Notes under the pieces: model-generated
Database searches by the model: none
What the model was told of the DNA's origin: nothing
Seen by the model: only the letters and a program-made list of their open reading frames with translations
DNA from: Archilochus colubris
Taxonomy: Eukaryota > Chordata > Aves > Apodiformes > Trochilidae
DNA: 64,000 bases
Assembly: GCA_023079485.1 (NCBI GenBank)
Contig: CM041083.1
Location: forward strand, 111,811,554 to 111,875,553
Direction of reading: 5' to 3'
Shown here: in pieces, positions 1 to 14,000 of the stretch
Layout of the letters: the number at the start of each line of letters is the position of its first letter
Numbering within the stretch: position 1 is the stretch's first letter
Position numbers and translations under genes: made by a program

Positions 1-1664
1 CGTGGTCAGCTTTGTGGATAGCATACAGGGTGAATGCAGTACATACAATTAAAAGTGATAAGGAGGGAGGAGGTAAAAAAAAACAAATTAAAAAAAAAAA
101 GAAAAACAACTTCATCTCCTGCATTTTGATAAAACAGACTGCTGTCTCTCCTCTTCTCACTCTCCTTCCCAAAACAGACATGTCAAACTTGAATATCTCT
201 TGCTCTAGGCGATAGACTGATGGATGGTATAACCAGATGTCCTTTGCTTATCATTAGACGAGACATACATTTCTCTGACCCCCACACTAATATATGCTAC
301 AAATTTAACTTTTTTTAAAAGCAAAATTCAAAGATAACTGTTTTATATGAATCCACTGTCTACTTTTGTGTATGTTCTGTCTGCATAAAACCAGTCAGCA
401 TCTCTTTTTTAAATATGGATACAGAAGGGAGATGTTTTCCATTTTTAGACAATTGCTTCGAAGGCACAACCTTTTGCTTACTAGTAGAACATGCCAGTGA
501 CAGTAAGCCACGGCCAGAAGGCAATAATCCATTTACAAAGGGCAACATAAAGACCAGGTTTTCCCCATTCATATTCTGCTGCAGTCACCTATTGCTGAAG
601 GATCTACTTTTTTCAGCAAGGAGGAGCAGCAGAAGTTAATAGGAACATTCTCCCATTCATCTTTCTCTCCTTGGCTTTCCCCTTACCTATACGTGTATAC
701 ACACATACACATGCATAGCTCACAGTCCCATGGCACTTAATTTTTAGTATGGAACATAAGGTAATTTTTCTCAAGGTCTGCTCAGTAGAGAGCAATACAA
801 CAGCTAGTTCTCCAAAGGGTAGGCAATTGCTGAGCTGAGAGATGTAACAGCATACTTGTGTGTGCTCCTTAGATATAGGAAAAAGAAGTACAGGATTCCC
901 AGAGGAACTGCAGAAGATAGCATGCCTGAGACCTTGGTGAAGTTCAGAGAAATTTCTTTTAGGCTCCTGACCCAGGCCATCCTGTCATGCAGTAACACCT
1001 CAAATGATCACTGTTACAATACACAATAAAAAACAAAAGTGTGCATTGCAGATCCCTGCTGCCAGACTAGGAATGTAAACTGTTCCTAACCCCTCCCAAG
1101 ACTCAGCAGTGCTGTGGGAAAACAGGGATTGTGGCCAAGGACATTTAGCCCCTTCTGGCAGTCTCTGCCCTAGGCGGTTGCCTCGTTTGCTGATGGCTAG
1201 AGACTGACTTGTCTTATCAGGATACTGTGGTGAATAATAATACATGTCCCCATGCTTAATATAGGAAGAAAATACTGCTGGAATTATTTTCCCTGCACAA
1301 CAATATTATTGAGAAGCTTTGCAAAATGAGGTCACTCTATTTATTTTCACGCTGATTAATAACAATGGATCTAACACAAATGTTAAGCACCTGAGGAGGT
1401 TTTGCAATACGTATTTTCAGATGAAACTGAACAAAACAAAAATAAGTAACCTGACTTTTACACAGGAAAGAATGTTTGACATTTCCAGTAAGAAGTGGGT
1501 TATGTGGGGTTCATCATCAAGGTTATATATTAGGCATGACATTGCACCCAGACAAGTCACATACTTGCCTGAAGCGATGTTGAGTATTGGTAACCCCATT
1601 GGTCCTCTTCCCTCTTGTATGCAACTAAAGTGAATTTTCCTATCAAAGTGAAGCCTGGTTGTGA

Positions 1665-1702
1665 ACAAACTAAAATACAGCACACAAACTAAAATACAGC
1701 AC
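1665..1702 (+). repeat. Perfect 19-base tandem duplication
   Basis: Two identical adjacent copies of acaaactaaaatacagcac at 1665-1683 and 1684-1702. Confidence 0.95.
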
Positions 1703-2761
1703 AGCCCTGTAAAAAGGGCAGAATGCACACATTTGTGAAAGAGGAAGTGGTAGCAGCAGTTCTTTATCTGGGTGATTCAGTCTTTCCAACACAAAATGAT
1801 TATGGAGGTCAAGTGTATCCTTTTCTGTTAAAATAGAAGTTATCCATCTTTTGAAGCAAAAGAAAAGGACTATGCCTTTGCATAAAATAGAACCTCTACA
1901 ATAACTGCTTTGGTTCATAATGGGAATGTCAGCTGGCATATTGTGTAACAGCTACGACATTTTTCAAACTTTCATTGTTTCAGTATTTTTAACTATCGTT
2001 CTTCAGAACAGGTAATTTTTTTTTTTCATGTACAATAATTGAACACATAATAGAGCAGTCAGTGGTGAAAGTCCAATGAAAAGAGGATTCCATTAAAGAG
2101 CAACTCTCTTTTCAAAACATCTAGAGATAGCAGAACATCGAGCTGCTTTATATCTGCAGCCTTGAATACATTTCTGCAGTGACCTCTGACACATACTAAG
2201 GTACTTTCACATGTTGTCAGTCTCAATCAGCTCTGTCAACATATATTATATTGAGTGCTTTTATAATCCTGTCCTGTCACAATATTTTCAGAACTTAGGT
2301 GTGAAATCAAGAAAACTAAATCTATTAGATTAGGAACGCTAGAGATAAAAATGCCAAGTTCCCTAATTGACTTCAGCAGAGTTTCTCTAAAAGCTTTATC
2401 AAGCAATGGTAATGCAAAACCTAGAGCTAAGCAAGCATAGTGCCATTTATGACTTCCCATGTGCACGAACTAGCAGTATCACTTGATAATATAGGAATAT
2501 TATATAGGAATAAATGGCCTGCCACTAAGCTGAGACCTACATTTCTGAATGTCTTTCACTCCTCCCTATCCACATCTTCATTTGTGTAAGAAAACGGTAT
2601 TCTTTTCTCAAAAAGCATAATTTTTTTCAGAACAACACCCAGACAGACAGTTAGCTTAGAACAAGGTGTGTAAAGGGTAAAATCGAGCTCAACTTGGTGA
2701 TTTTCTTCACCATAGCTTCCTGATTCAGGTGTTTTCCACTAGAAAGAGATGAGACAGCTTT

Positions 2762-2803
2762 CAGAATTTCACTTCCCAGTCAAATCTGTGAAGTGAAATT
2801 CTG
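2762..2803. repeat. Perfect 14-base inverted repeat
   Basis: CAGAATTTCACTTC at 2762-2775 is the exact reverse complement of 2790-2803, with a 14-base spacer. Its function is unknown. Confidence 0.92.
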
Positions 2804-3456
2804 CTGACATTTCATCAGTCATCATGGGGATTTCTAAATCAGAGTCTTGCTCTTGTCTACAGTGACAGATATTGACCTCAGTTACGCAAGAATACCCAAA
2901 CGCTCCTTATTCTTCACTGAAGAAACATGGTGCTTTTCCTCAGGTAGGTAGGTAAACAGAAAAAAAGCAGCCACATACCTCGTTAGAACAAGAGGGGCAA
3001 CACCAAACAGCTGCAACAGCAAAAATTGCCATTTGCTGATCTGTGTATTGCTAGATCATCAGCCTATAATCAGGATAGTTCTGTTTAGGGGATATAGGGC
3101 TCATCAAAAGATCTTCATCTTGTCTTTATTTACAGGCTAATGATCTTTCAAAAGCATGAGCTTTGTCTAACTATTTATTCTAAACTGGATGCCACTATTC
3201 ATGTCACTTAGAGTGTCAAGAAACATTACGCTAATAACAAAAAAGAAAAAGCCATTGATATTGCATCTTTAGCAACTTACCAAAATTTTAAGTCATAGCT
3301 TTCTGTTTCTGCTGTAGCTATTTCAATTAGTATTGTAGAGTGTGTTTTTTATAAATGCAAATGATTTAAGTCCCTAAAATTGTGTATGCAGTCTTTCACA
3401 TACTCTTCTTCTCTAAATCATAGAGAATCAATTCAAAATTTCAGTGCTGATCAAAT

Positions 3457-3553
3457 ATATATATATATATGGATATATATATATAAAATATATATATATA
3501 TATTAAATATATATTTATATATATATGATATTTAATATATATATATATATTAA
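3457..3553 (+). repeat. Long interrupted (TA)n tract
   Basis: About 100 bases of almost pure TA dinucleotides, broken by TGG, AAA, TTAAA and TGATATTTAA interruptions. The alternating purine-pyrimidine self-complementary sequence can extrude cruciforms and is prone to assembly error. Confidence 0.97.
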
Positions 3554-5764
3554 AATTTACTCTGGTTTATGACTACTTTAACTATGTATCTCATTTATTT
3601 GGGTACTTTAAGTATGTTAAAAAAAAATACAATAATGAAAGTGTGCAAGGACAAGTTTCCTGACAAAAGTTCAATGTCAAATACCTTAAATGGCTTCAAG
3701 CTTGGCTCTGCCAGGCTACTGTTTCCTGAAACAGGTTTTAGGCTACAGAGAAATGGAATTATCAGAAACAAGTGCTTATTCCTCTTCAGAGACTACAGTG
3801 CTAACGTAACATAAATGTCACCCTTTGCCTCAAAGAGCTCAGGATTTTTATACAGCACACAGAAAAACTTAAACTTAGATTTAAATTTGATGTTATTCAA
3901 GTCAAATAAGATGGTAAAACTTAGCATACCTCAATTTTTTCCTTAATTTGCCAATTTCCCCCCCCCCCATTGGTTAAGCTTATATTTTATAATCCCTTTC
4001 TTAGCTTGTATTGCATTTTGTAATGTTTAAGTAGACTGACAAATATTATCATTTAAAGATGGAAGAAATGCATATGAACATAAAATGTGTGATTTCTTAG
4101 ATTTTGAAGTCTTAAAATATTCAAAGTAAAATCCCAAAAGAACAAAAATGAAGACAGCTCTATAGAATCAAACATAAAACACAAATATCATGAGAGAAAC
4201 ATTTTGAAAATATGACCTGAAGTTTATACAGTGGGGACAAAGATGATGTTTACATGCAGAACTTCAAATCTTGCAAAGCTTTGAGGCAGATTTGATGTTT
4301 TCCCCATGCTCACACAATGTCTCAGTTTCTGTATGTGCAAAACAGAGATAGCACTTACTGAATTACAACTTAATGCATAAGAAGAGATCCATATAGCTAG
4401 AGTGTAAAGCCTTATGTGAGCGATAAATATCATTAATTGTTCATGGCACTACAGCAATATTCTGATGCTCTAAATCCTAGACATAATGATCTGTTTTTTT
4501 CCATAGTTTGCAAAGTGTATCCATAAAGAAAGTAATAAAGAATGAGGATGCTGATTTGTTTTACTGTGACATTTTAATATCCTTTAAGCCACTGGAAGAT
4601 CCTTGTGATTTATCAAAACAATGTTTTTGTATTTCTGCCAATCCAACATTTTATACATTCAGGAATATACCCTCTGGTGTTCAAGAAGGAAGGGGAAGGG
4701 AACTGACTACATTTTAGCCTTTTAAGCATTGTAACATAACTTTACAGCCATCCTTTTAATTATATCATATCAAATGAAAAAGTCTGCTTACTTTTAGGAA
4801 AACTGAGTCATACCCACTGCTGTTATTTGGGGGTTCAAGAGCAAAGGCATCTGAGACAGCCATGAAAACAGCTTCAGAGTTTGTGTCCCTGTAGTTTTTC
4901 TGAAACTTCACAAAGGCCCAAGAAAAACAGGCGTGGGAGTTCACATTTGAGCCAGTGCAGGCTGCTCAAGGGCCAGGTTAGTTGTTGTTTAATTGAGTTG
5001 CAGCTGCTCTGTTGCAGGGCTCTTCAGCCTATTGGCTCTTCTATCACTAGTACTGGCAAAGATCTTCACTGAAATTTAGTCCATTGCTTTTCTCTCTGCA
5101 TTACAAAGTTTAGCCAGACGTCCAGAGATCTGGGCTTCAAATGAACCCATCAGCAAGAAATCAATGAAAAGGATTCCTCAAAATAACTTTATAGTTATTT
5201 ATAGATGCAACTCCATGTAGCATGAGGGTAGTAAAAAGTTATAGAGCAGGACAGCAGGAAGCAAGCAGACAGCTGCAACAGATGCTGAACAACATCCAAA
5301 TCTACCTACATGTTGCTGCCCTGCCTGTGGTTGTTGGAGGTACTCTGGAGGGGATGTGTCACAGGTAAACACTCCTAGAGGACAATTTACCCATTACACG
5401 GTTGCAGAATAAAGTTGCCCTCTAACTGAAGTTTTAACATTCCACACATAACCACCATCTCATATGGCAAATTGAAATGCAAACCCTGTTTTATCATAGC
5501 CAGAATTTGCCTGAGCAGTCAAACACAAATTAGAAAACTGTTCTGCAAAGAGTCCAATTCCTATTGTACTCCTTGTGACCACCTGACTACTTGGTTTCTG
5601 CTCTGGAGTCCTGGGATTGATATTTCCAAAGGGACAAACCTCCAGCTGTTAGGAGGCATCTGAAGGCACTTTTTGGAGAAAAAATGGAGACATTCCTGTC
5701 AGTTGTCTAACTGCTGGCCCAGTGTTAAACGTCCCAGGATGCTGGCCATGGGCAAATTAAAAAT

Positions 5765-6000
5765 TTGAGCCTCGTGATCCCTCACATTTATACAAAGTAT
5801 GATGTGTATGGAATGGAATATTCCATTTGGTCAGTTTTGCTCTGCTATCTGCTCTGCTTCTCCATAAGGAAGGGTTGCAGGTGATGTGACACCTTTACTC
5901 CCTTTCTCTTTCCAGGGCACAATATTTTTCTCATAACCAAGCATTGGCCTTGGTTATGCATATCATTCTCTAGCAATAACTACTGAGCATTATTCTTATA
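5765..6000 (+). mobile_element. Avian ERVL-type LTR, 3' part only
   Basis: The segment gtgatccctcacatttatac, then tatggaatggaatattcc followed by atttggtcagttttgctctg, then ctttctctttccaggg, matches the distal half of the minus-strand copy at 7810-8493 read in its own sense. The first half of the LTR is absent, and the 3' end fades out near 6000. It lies antisense to DSCAM, about 1.8 kb from the related copy in the opposite orientation. Confidence 0.7.
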
Positions 6001-6138
6001 CTTGAGGTTTGTTTAACACCTTTTTCCCTAAATGCTAATGATGATTTTCAATGCCTGGCTAACAAGAGCACTAGGAATAGCAGTAAGTGTTACCAACTCT
6101 AAGTGACAGGGGTCATAGTAACTAGAGGAAGATCACAT

Positions 6139-6181
6139 CAACATATTTTATCAATCTGAGCCCTATTGATGAAATATGTTG
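6139..6181. repeat. Inverted repeat, 17-base arms with one T-G pair
   Basis: The left arm CAACATATTTTATCAAT (6139-6155) pairs with 6165-6181 across a 9-base loop, with a single T-G position. In plus-strand RNA every position of the stem would pair. No repeat family is recognised. Confidence 0.92.
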
Positions 6182-7313
6182 GTTCAACAAGGCAGCAAGT
6201 AACAAAGCTCTGATTCAGCTTTTTTCAGTGCCTTCACACAGCTCATGACTCAGTTGCTTAAGTCTAAGCTTTTGAAACAATATAGTATCTTAAGGGGATG
6301 TACTAGTTTCACTATTTTATTGATTGAATTTTATTACTTTAGGAATTTTTAAATATGTGCATGCTTGCCACTTTGCATAAAAGTTTACCAAAAAGTTGGG
6401 ACAGAACCTCACATTTAGCTCCTCCTTTTCCATTCCATAGAGGTTGGAATGGCCCCCTAATCCCTTTGCCTAGAAATTTTAACAGAGGTGGGGAAGCAAA
6501 AGATATCCCAAATAATTAAGCCTAGAAAGCACAAACTGACAGCATCAAACAACAGCACAACACTACCAAGGTTCAGTAAAGGAAATAATTCTGCAGAATG
6601 TTCTTCTCAGCCCCTTTCCAACAGTGTTTCCCACTGACTCTGCCCCAGCCACAACACACACTCACAGAGGAAGAAAATTTGGATAGCATGTTAATTTTGT
6701 CCCTTCTTTTCCTTCCAACTTTCAGTTACTGAACGCGATAGAATGTGTGTAGTTTCTTCTCTCCACCCCTCCTGCTTTACAAAGCCACTCTTCTTGTTTG
6801 CAGATATTGTGGTTTCTTAAAATTTCCTTATTTAGTGGATGTGAGGTGAGGGTGGTATTACAACAGATCCCTCTGCTTAATTTCATACTTCTATGCCATC
6901 AAAAAAGTTGAGTGACACTGTGGGAAAGGAGATAAAAAGGAAGGAGAGATTTTTCTTTTTTTTTTTTTTAATGTGTGAGAATGTGATATGTTACACATGA
7001 TAGTTTTCATTGAAAAGTTTTTAACTGCAAAACAACTTTGTTGGAATCTCCCACTCCTCCAAGACACCAGCACTCTTGGGAGTTTGACCTCTCCCTTGAT
7101 GTTTTGGAAATGGAGAGAAACACTCTCAGTTCTTGTACAAACAGATCAACACATTGAGACTGTGTCAGAGACAGCTGGTTAAGTTGAGACCTGGCCTAAT
7201 TTCTTCCTCCTCAGTGTCTTCCCAATACTTCTGGGGTGGCATTACAGAAAACTAATAAGATACTTAATGCAGTGTGAGAAGCACAAAGTTCTATTTTTGC
7301 TGGCAGTGTATTG

Positions 7314-7357
7314 GCTTATATCTCTTATATCTCTTCTTATATCTTATATCTCTTCTA
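7314..7357 (+). repeat. Short tandem repeat of ctcttatat units
   Basis: The 9-10 base phrase tcttatatc recurs four times with small spacing changes. No other feature is seen. Confidence 0.85.
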
Positions 7358-7809
7358 CATGTTTTGCTACTGTTTGACTCTGGACTTAGAACCTTGTTCT
7401 AAGAAGATGCTTCCCAGACCAGAATAATTCTAAGTCACTTTTCCTCCTGCTGCTTTTTTTCCCCACTCCATTCTATTCACATGATATACATACAGCCAGT
7501 CTTTCTTAGGCTCCTTTGCAGTTCCATTCCCTATTGACTTTAAAGCTAGTAAACCTTCAATGGCATAACAGATTGTTCATCATTCAAATGAAAATCATTT
7601 GGAGCCAAGTTTCAACCCAAAATTTACCTTTATGGCCATCTTTGAACTGCAGAAGGCAATAATTCTGGAAAAGAAAGCATTAAAAGAGGCTCCATAATAA
7701 CTGTCAAGCAGGCAAAGAGATACCAGGTAGAGTTTTGGAGAAGGAAAGGCTTAAATTCTCCTCTATATTAGAGTATCAATGTGACACAGTTCTCCTTTCT
7801 TTCTAGGAA

Positions 7810-8493
7810 TTTTTGCTTTTCGGTTAAGTCTCTTCTAAGTAGCTGTACTTGCTGAAATTAACAGCATGGTTTTTAGTCAATGTCTGCTTCTAGGACTCAT
7901 AATGCCCAATTTTTACATTTACTGCTGGGAAATGATATGCAGACCCAACCATCCTATGCTGTGGAAAGAGAAAGAGAATAATGGAGTCACACCTACAGCT
8001 ATCCTCTAGGGAGGAGCAGAGCAGACAGGTGACCAAAACTGACCAGAGTATTCCATAGCATACGTGCTTTTACTTGGTATAAATCTGAGGGATCATGAGG
8101 GTCAAGCTCTCTTCCTCCATAGCTGGTGTCCTGAGAGAGCCCCATTCATAGGTCTGTCTTTGATCGTGACCTGTGCATTCATGAATCTCTGGGTTCCTGC
8201 ATCCAGCTCTCATCTGCCAATGACTCCAGAAGCTCTGACACTTTCCCAGGGCTTGCCCTGCAACCTGAACATTACGGAGGGAGGGGCCTGATAGTAGTTT
8301 TGCATATATTCATATATATTTAAATATTTCCCATTTCATCATTACTGTTTCTAAAGCTATGTAGTATAGTGTCCAACCTGTAAGTGTCTCTCCCTTATTG
8401 TCTTTCCTTTCCCTAGAGGGGAAGGGAGAGGGGTTAACAGAGAGCATCAGTGGTTCATTTGATTGCCAGCCCCAGTATCAAACCTCGATAACA
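7810..8493 (-). mobile_element. Avian ERVL-type LTR, longest copy in the window
   Basis: Read on the minus strand it starts near 8493 with a diverged form of the TGTCACAGTTTAACACTGG terminus. It then carries the GGGAGAGACACTTACAGGTTGG block, AAGCCCTGGGAAAGTG, ATGATCCCTCAGATTTATAC, CTATGGAATACTCTGGTCAG followed by TTTTGGTCACCTGTC, and a tail near CTTAACCGAAA at about 7820. The order matches the avian ERVL LTR layout as I remember it. The ends are approximate because of divergence, and no target duplication could be confirmed. It lies in the sense orientation of DSCAM. No gag, pol or env remnant is attached, so it is probably a solo LTR. Confidence 0.8.
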
Positions 8494-11028
8494 ATTCATC
8501 AGCAAAGTACTTTCAAATCAAGTAACTAAACTGCCCAGACATAGGATTGTGTATTTCAATGCTCCTCATTAATATACTGGATTGGATCCAGGCTGGACTT
8601 TCCCCTGTGATGTGTTTGAGGTTGGAAATGCCTTTGTACTTAGCCTAAGAGATATGCATTGGGGAAATGCAAAAATAGCACTGTAGCATCTCAGATAAAT
8701 GGTGCAGTTAAATCCCTGCACACAAAATTTTTCTGAACTCTGTAAATTGTGTTTCACAGAAACACATAACACGTAACATCCTCTTGGATGTTATGGAAGA
8801 GTTTGTTAGAACCCTCATGTTAATTAATCCAAAACAGTCACTACTTTTCCAAAAACATAAATTCACAAACAGGGAAAAATAGCAAGCTCATAAAAAAATA
8901 CTCCTAAGATTGGTAAAAGAAACAAGTAATCAATAAAAAGTCATGCAGTGTTTTTATCCTAAGAAATTGCTTTCCTATAAAAAAAAATGGTAGTTTTAAA
9001 AAAAAATTTACTTTGGAGTGGTCACAGGAAAACGCTTTGTTTTTAAACAGCTGAAGCTGTTTAGAACAGTTGAAGCTTTTTCTGCATCCCTGGCAAACTT
9101 TTAGTTCTCTCTTTGTTTCTGGCTGAAACATGACATTTTCAATAGGAAAAAAATTTTTAGCCAACAGAAGTTCACATTTTTTTAATAAAATAATTGACAG
9201 AAAAAAATGCCCAAATAACTCACATACACCTTAAAAAGCACAAGTCTCCTGCAAAGAGACAGAGAAATCATAAGAGAAAAAAAGTCTTTGAGAGAGGAAG
9301 AAGGAAGGTATATCCTATTCTAAGAAAAGTAATTTTTATTTATTAAAAACACAAAGTGTTTGTTTACTTTTGACAAATCTAAGGTGTCTACATTCATGGT
9401 CCTATGTTCCCATAGTTTCCTTACAATTTATTATTAGGTATCATATCTAGTAGGAAAATAAACCTAAATGAAAGTGACACAGCAAAGGCAAAAGTTTTTT
9501 AGCTACTAGAATTATAAGCAATGCTTTCCAAACCCACCTCTCCCCCTGAGCTTCACCTTATACATCCTCACACAGAGAGCTCCCATCCAAGACAATAACA
9601 ACTTCATAAACAGAAATCTGAAGCACTGACTACATACAGTATTTTGTTTTATGATGGCAATATAAAACATTTCCTCCAAATTACCAAGGCTTCCTAAACC
9701 TCCTTCACAATTAATTCTACAAATTTTCCTATTCCAGTACTCGGGAAGAAACAGAAAGCATGGATCCAAGTAAAGGATTGTGCTGTAGGAGATCCTGCCT
9801 GAGTGCTGGCAGAAGATTCCATGAGAAACAGAATAAATTTTGAAGCTGCTCTGTTTTTCTCAGTCTCTCTCTGCAAAATTAAGAATATTAATTCTAATTA
9901 ACTCATAGGGGCTTTGGGCTTGTCATAAGGAATAAAGAAGTGTCAATAACACAGGTCTTGAGATACCCAATTTCTTTAACAGTTAAAAAAAAATGTCAGC
10001 TCTAGAAAGTACTGTGAATAACCACTGACAAGGATGCACAGAATTGCTATCAATAAATACACATCAATCAATAAATACAGGAGAAAACACATGAAAGAGA
10101 AAGAAAGCAAAATCCAGTGAATAGCTTATTTATTTTTTTTTTTTAAATCCACTCACCAGCATCTCACAAAATCTTGTTGGACCACTGACATTTAGAGATT
10201 CCCTTTTTCTCACCCTTTCTATAAAACTGCTGAATGGATGTTTTGGAACAGCACACATTATCCTATCACTTCTTATTTAGTGCCTCCCAGCTCTGAAATT
10301 GCTTTTCAGCAAGTCACAAATGTCCGCTTTGAAAAGAAGATCAGTTTTGCTTCTCTTGTTCTAAGCAAATTTTTCCAAGAGAATCCATGTCTTATTTGTT
10401 TTCAGAAAAAAAGATATGCAGTACACTTATGAATTCAAGAAAACACATAAGCAGAACAAAAATGATTACACAGATGATTAAACCTGTTATTTCTCTGGAT
10501 TCTTCCATAAGATTTCCACGTTTAAATACCCTAGAATGTTAGCACTTGTTTTTTTTCCACTATTTTCTTCTTCATAACCACTCCCTTCACATCCTTATCT
10601 ACTTTCTCATGTTACTGAAATTCAAAATGAATATTTCAGCAATTTTTTTTATAAACACTTTATAATCTCAGATATTTTAAATTATGTTGCACATATGTGT
10701 AAAAATTTTTATGCTTGTTGAAAAAATGTTTTTCATTTTATTGAAATTACAAATGGACAATTTATTTTACATAAATGCTTTTCCTTCAGAGCATATTGTT
10801 GAGTATTTCTTTGAACAGAAGAAATCTATATAATTTTAAAATTTTTTAGTTAAATCTGCACACTATTTTGTACATTTAAGGAATCAAGTTTTTTACAGTA
10901 TAGGTGTATATCTCCATATCATGATTTCCAACATTTCAGTTGGTACCATGTTTTCTTTCTCATCTTAGAAACACATTTTAGTTTTTGAACAAATGCCTTT
11001 CTTGTCAATGCTTTGTGGAAAACAGTTA

Positions 11029-11052
11029 GAAATTGAAATAGAAATTGAAATA
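11029..11052 (+). repeat. 12-base tandem duplication gaaattgaaata
   Basis: Two exact copies at 11029-11040 and 11041-11052. They give the EIEIEIEI stretch in the plus-strand frame at 10993-11280, which is not a gene. Confidence 0.92.
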
Positions 11053-14000
11053 GATAGTGGAGTACATGGAAGGATTCACAGTCCTCACTACAGACAAAAC
11101 ACTCTTACATGCACAAAGAGAAGTCTAAAAACCAGTGAGGTTTTGTTTTTTTTTTTTCATCTTTATCACTCAGGTATTGCACAGAGGATCAGCTGCAAGA
11201 AATACAGCAAGGTAAAAAAATGTTATTTTTTATGGTTATGTCTCTTTAAGGAACAAAATGTAGGTTTAATAAACAGTTAGTATTTAACTTGATATATTTA
11301 GGCAGGACAAAGGAAGTACAGTAAAAAATTTCTCTGCTCCTAGAAAATTACAGTCTATTTGTCTCTTTGTTAGCTCAAAAATTTAAAAATCAGCTCAATC
11401 CAAACACATTTTCTGAATGTGTCAGCAAGTTGATTCTCTGTTTTAATAGAGAAGGGGCGAAAAAATAGGAAAAAGTTTCCCTAGGCATGCTATTGAAAAA
11501 CAAGCGTGCTGTGTGTCAGCTCCACTTTCCCTGCTGGAATACATAATCCCTGAACGGAGCTTGCCCTGACCTTCCACAAGTAGCAGAGTAATTGTTCTCA
11601 GGGATTTTATGAATATCAGTATCTATTTGAAAAGAAAGCCATGGATAAAAGAGGAAAATGAATTTGAATTTGCAGTGAAAGTGAGCATCCAGTACTGGGC
11701 TGTTCCCCAACTGGAAGAGAGCCAGACTGGATCTCCAGGCAGAGAGCCAAAGAGACATCCTTGCCTTGGTGCATGACCAAGTTCTGCAATTGGAGAATTA
11801 AGCTGGGCATAGAGAAGGGATGTCTGCATCATCTTCAGAGCCGACAGAGATTTACAGACTTTGGGGTATTAATTTTACCATCCTTCCTCACTAGCAGACC
11901 CAGAAGCAAGACAGCAATAACACACTCAAGTTTTGCATGGGGAAGCTATACAAAACAATCCCTTCAGGGTACTGCAATGAAGGATTAATCCTTCTGAGGA
12001 GGAGAGAATTACACCAAAACATAGAGCTGGAACCACACAGATATACACAGGATGCCCCTCTTAATTCATAATTCCTTGCAGTCCTCTCAAGCGTGTCCCT
12101 GGTGTCAAACTACTCTCTCTTGAGCTGCCCTTTCAGTTCTCCATGGCTGCACCTAATTGCTGTCCAGCCTCAGGGAGCAGGGTGTGAAATGCTCCCTCTT
12201 GCTACTGATGTTTATTGACCACAGCTGCCTGTGAGGCAGAGATGTGCACCAGCCCCACAGAGGGGGATGTGGCCCAGGTTGGGCAGGTTTAGCCCTTGTC
12301 CAGGTCAGGGCTCATCCCTGCAGCCACACTGCTGCAGACAGCAAGGATGGTCCCTCACCTGAGATGTCAGCAATGCAGGCATGAATTTTTAACTCCTCTG
12401 GTTCACTGAAGCAGCAGTTGCTTTCAGTCCAATTCACTGCACAAGATGTGCAATCTTACTTTATGTGGAGGTGAAATTCCTGTATTAATTCATACTGAGT
12501 GCACACCACAGCTAGTGAGAAAAGTGGCAGTGCGGAGCCAGAAAAATAAGGGGGATTTCTGTGATCCATATCGAATTAGTTACTTTAAAATAAACGATGA
12601 GTACTCCATAAGGGTATCTAAATAAACACAGAGCCATTCAGGTGGTGGTAGGTGAAAGCAAACTTGGAGGTGTAGAAAAGAAAAGGACACAATGCAGTAG
12701 GAAAGAATATGTTGATCTATACCTACATCCTTCATTTCATGCACCCATAATTCTCTCTGGCAGCTGCATGATTAATTCAAAGATTTATTGATTTTTTTTT
12801 TCTTGCTCAATCCTGCTGACCTGCTTTTGTTGACAGGTCTGTGTGGATCACATTCCTCTGCCAGCTGAAGGCATGGCATCACGTCAGTCTTCATGGCTTG
12901 CAGTAAGCATTTCAACACATTCAACATGAGTATTGTTCAAATACATGATAAAAATATACATTTCAAACCAAACAAACATGAGCTAATGAATTAGTAGGCT
13001 ATTTTTGTCACGAAAAATCTCTAATTGCAATTATAATCCAATTTTGATTATAGGAAAAACCTCAAACAGTTCAATCTTTCTTGTTCTATACACTCACTTT
13101 TTTTTGAATATTCAGCTGCTTTAAATTTTCTAACAAAACCTAAGGCATTTTTGGTACAGGAGGTGTTTACAACAAATTTGTTTAGCTTTTGCATCCACCA
13201 CCTTTCTGCAGCTGGAGAGATAACATCTGTCCCCATGTTACCTCAATGTAGTTACACAGCTTGAGCTCACCTGTCAGATCACAGGCTTTCAAAACTCACT
13301 TGATTCTAACTAAAGGATCCTAGTTTTCATTTTAAAGTGCTATTAAAATGTGCATTTACAGTTTAGCAAACCAGGTGAAACAACAGGGATACAGCAGGAA
13401 TGTCATGGTAAATGAAATGAAGCTTTACCAACCAGACAGGCACTTCCAATTCTTTTTAACGAGTTATTCTTCTAACCAGCCTTAAAATTGGACTCTCAAC
13501 AGGGAAGACAAACCAAATGAGAATCTGTATGGCCATCTACAGACCTAAAAATTTCTAATTTTTTCTACTTAATAGCACTATACTTCACAAGGTTTTAACT
13601 TCTATCAGTTACCTGGTACAACACACAACACTGGAAAATACCTACAGGTGACATCTGGAAGAAACAGCAACAGTATCTCCTTGATGTATTAAAAAATAAC
13701 CAAAAAAATCACTGCTGAGAGTGGTTTTGAGAGTCTATGCCCCTCAGTGTGTAGGCTGAAGAGGCAAAAGCCGTATGGTATAAAGCATTCTGGGAAGTAA
13801 GGCACACACTCATTAAAATGAATCTCATGCATCAATTTTGTCCCCTCATATCAAAACTGTCAGAGCTCATTGGCTGTTTGCTCAGGTTAGACAGGGTTTT
13901 GATGGAAAACCTCAAGCATACAGCGCTTAATGTGGTCAGCTACTTATCCACTGCCATTCAGGAAGGTGAAAAGATCACAAGCCACTAGCAAAACGGATTT

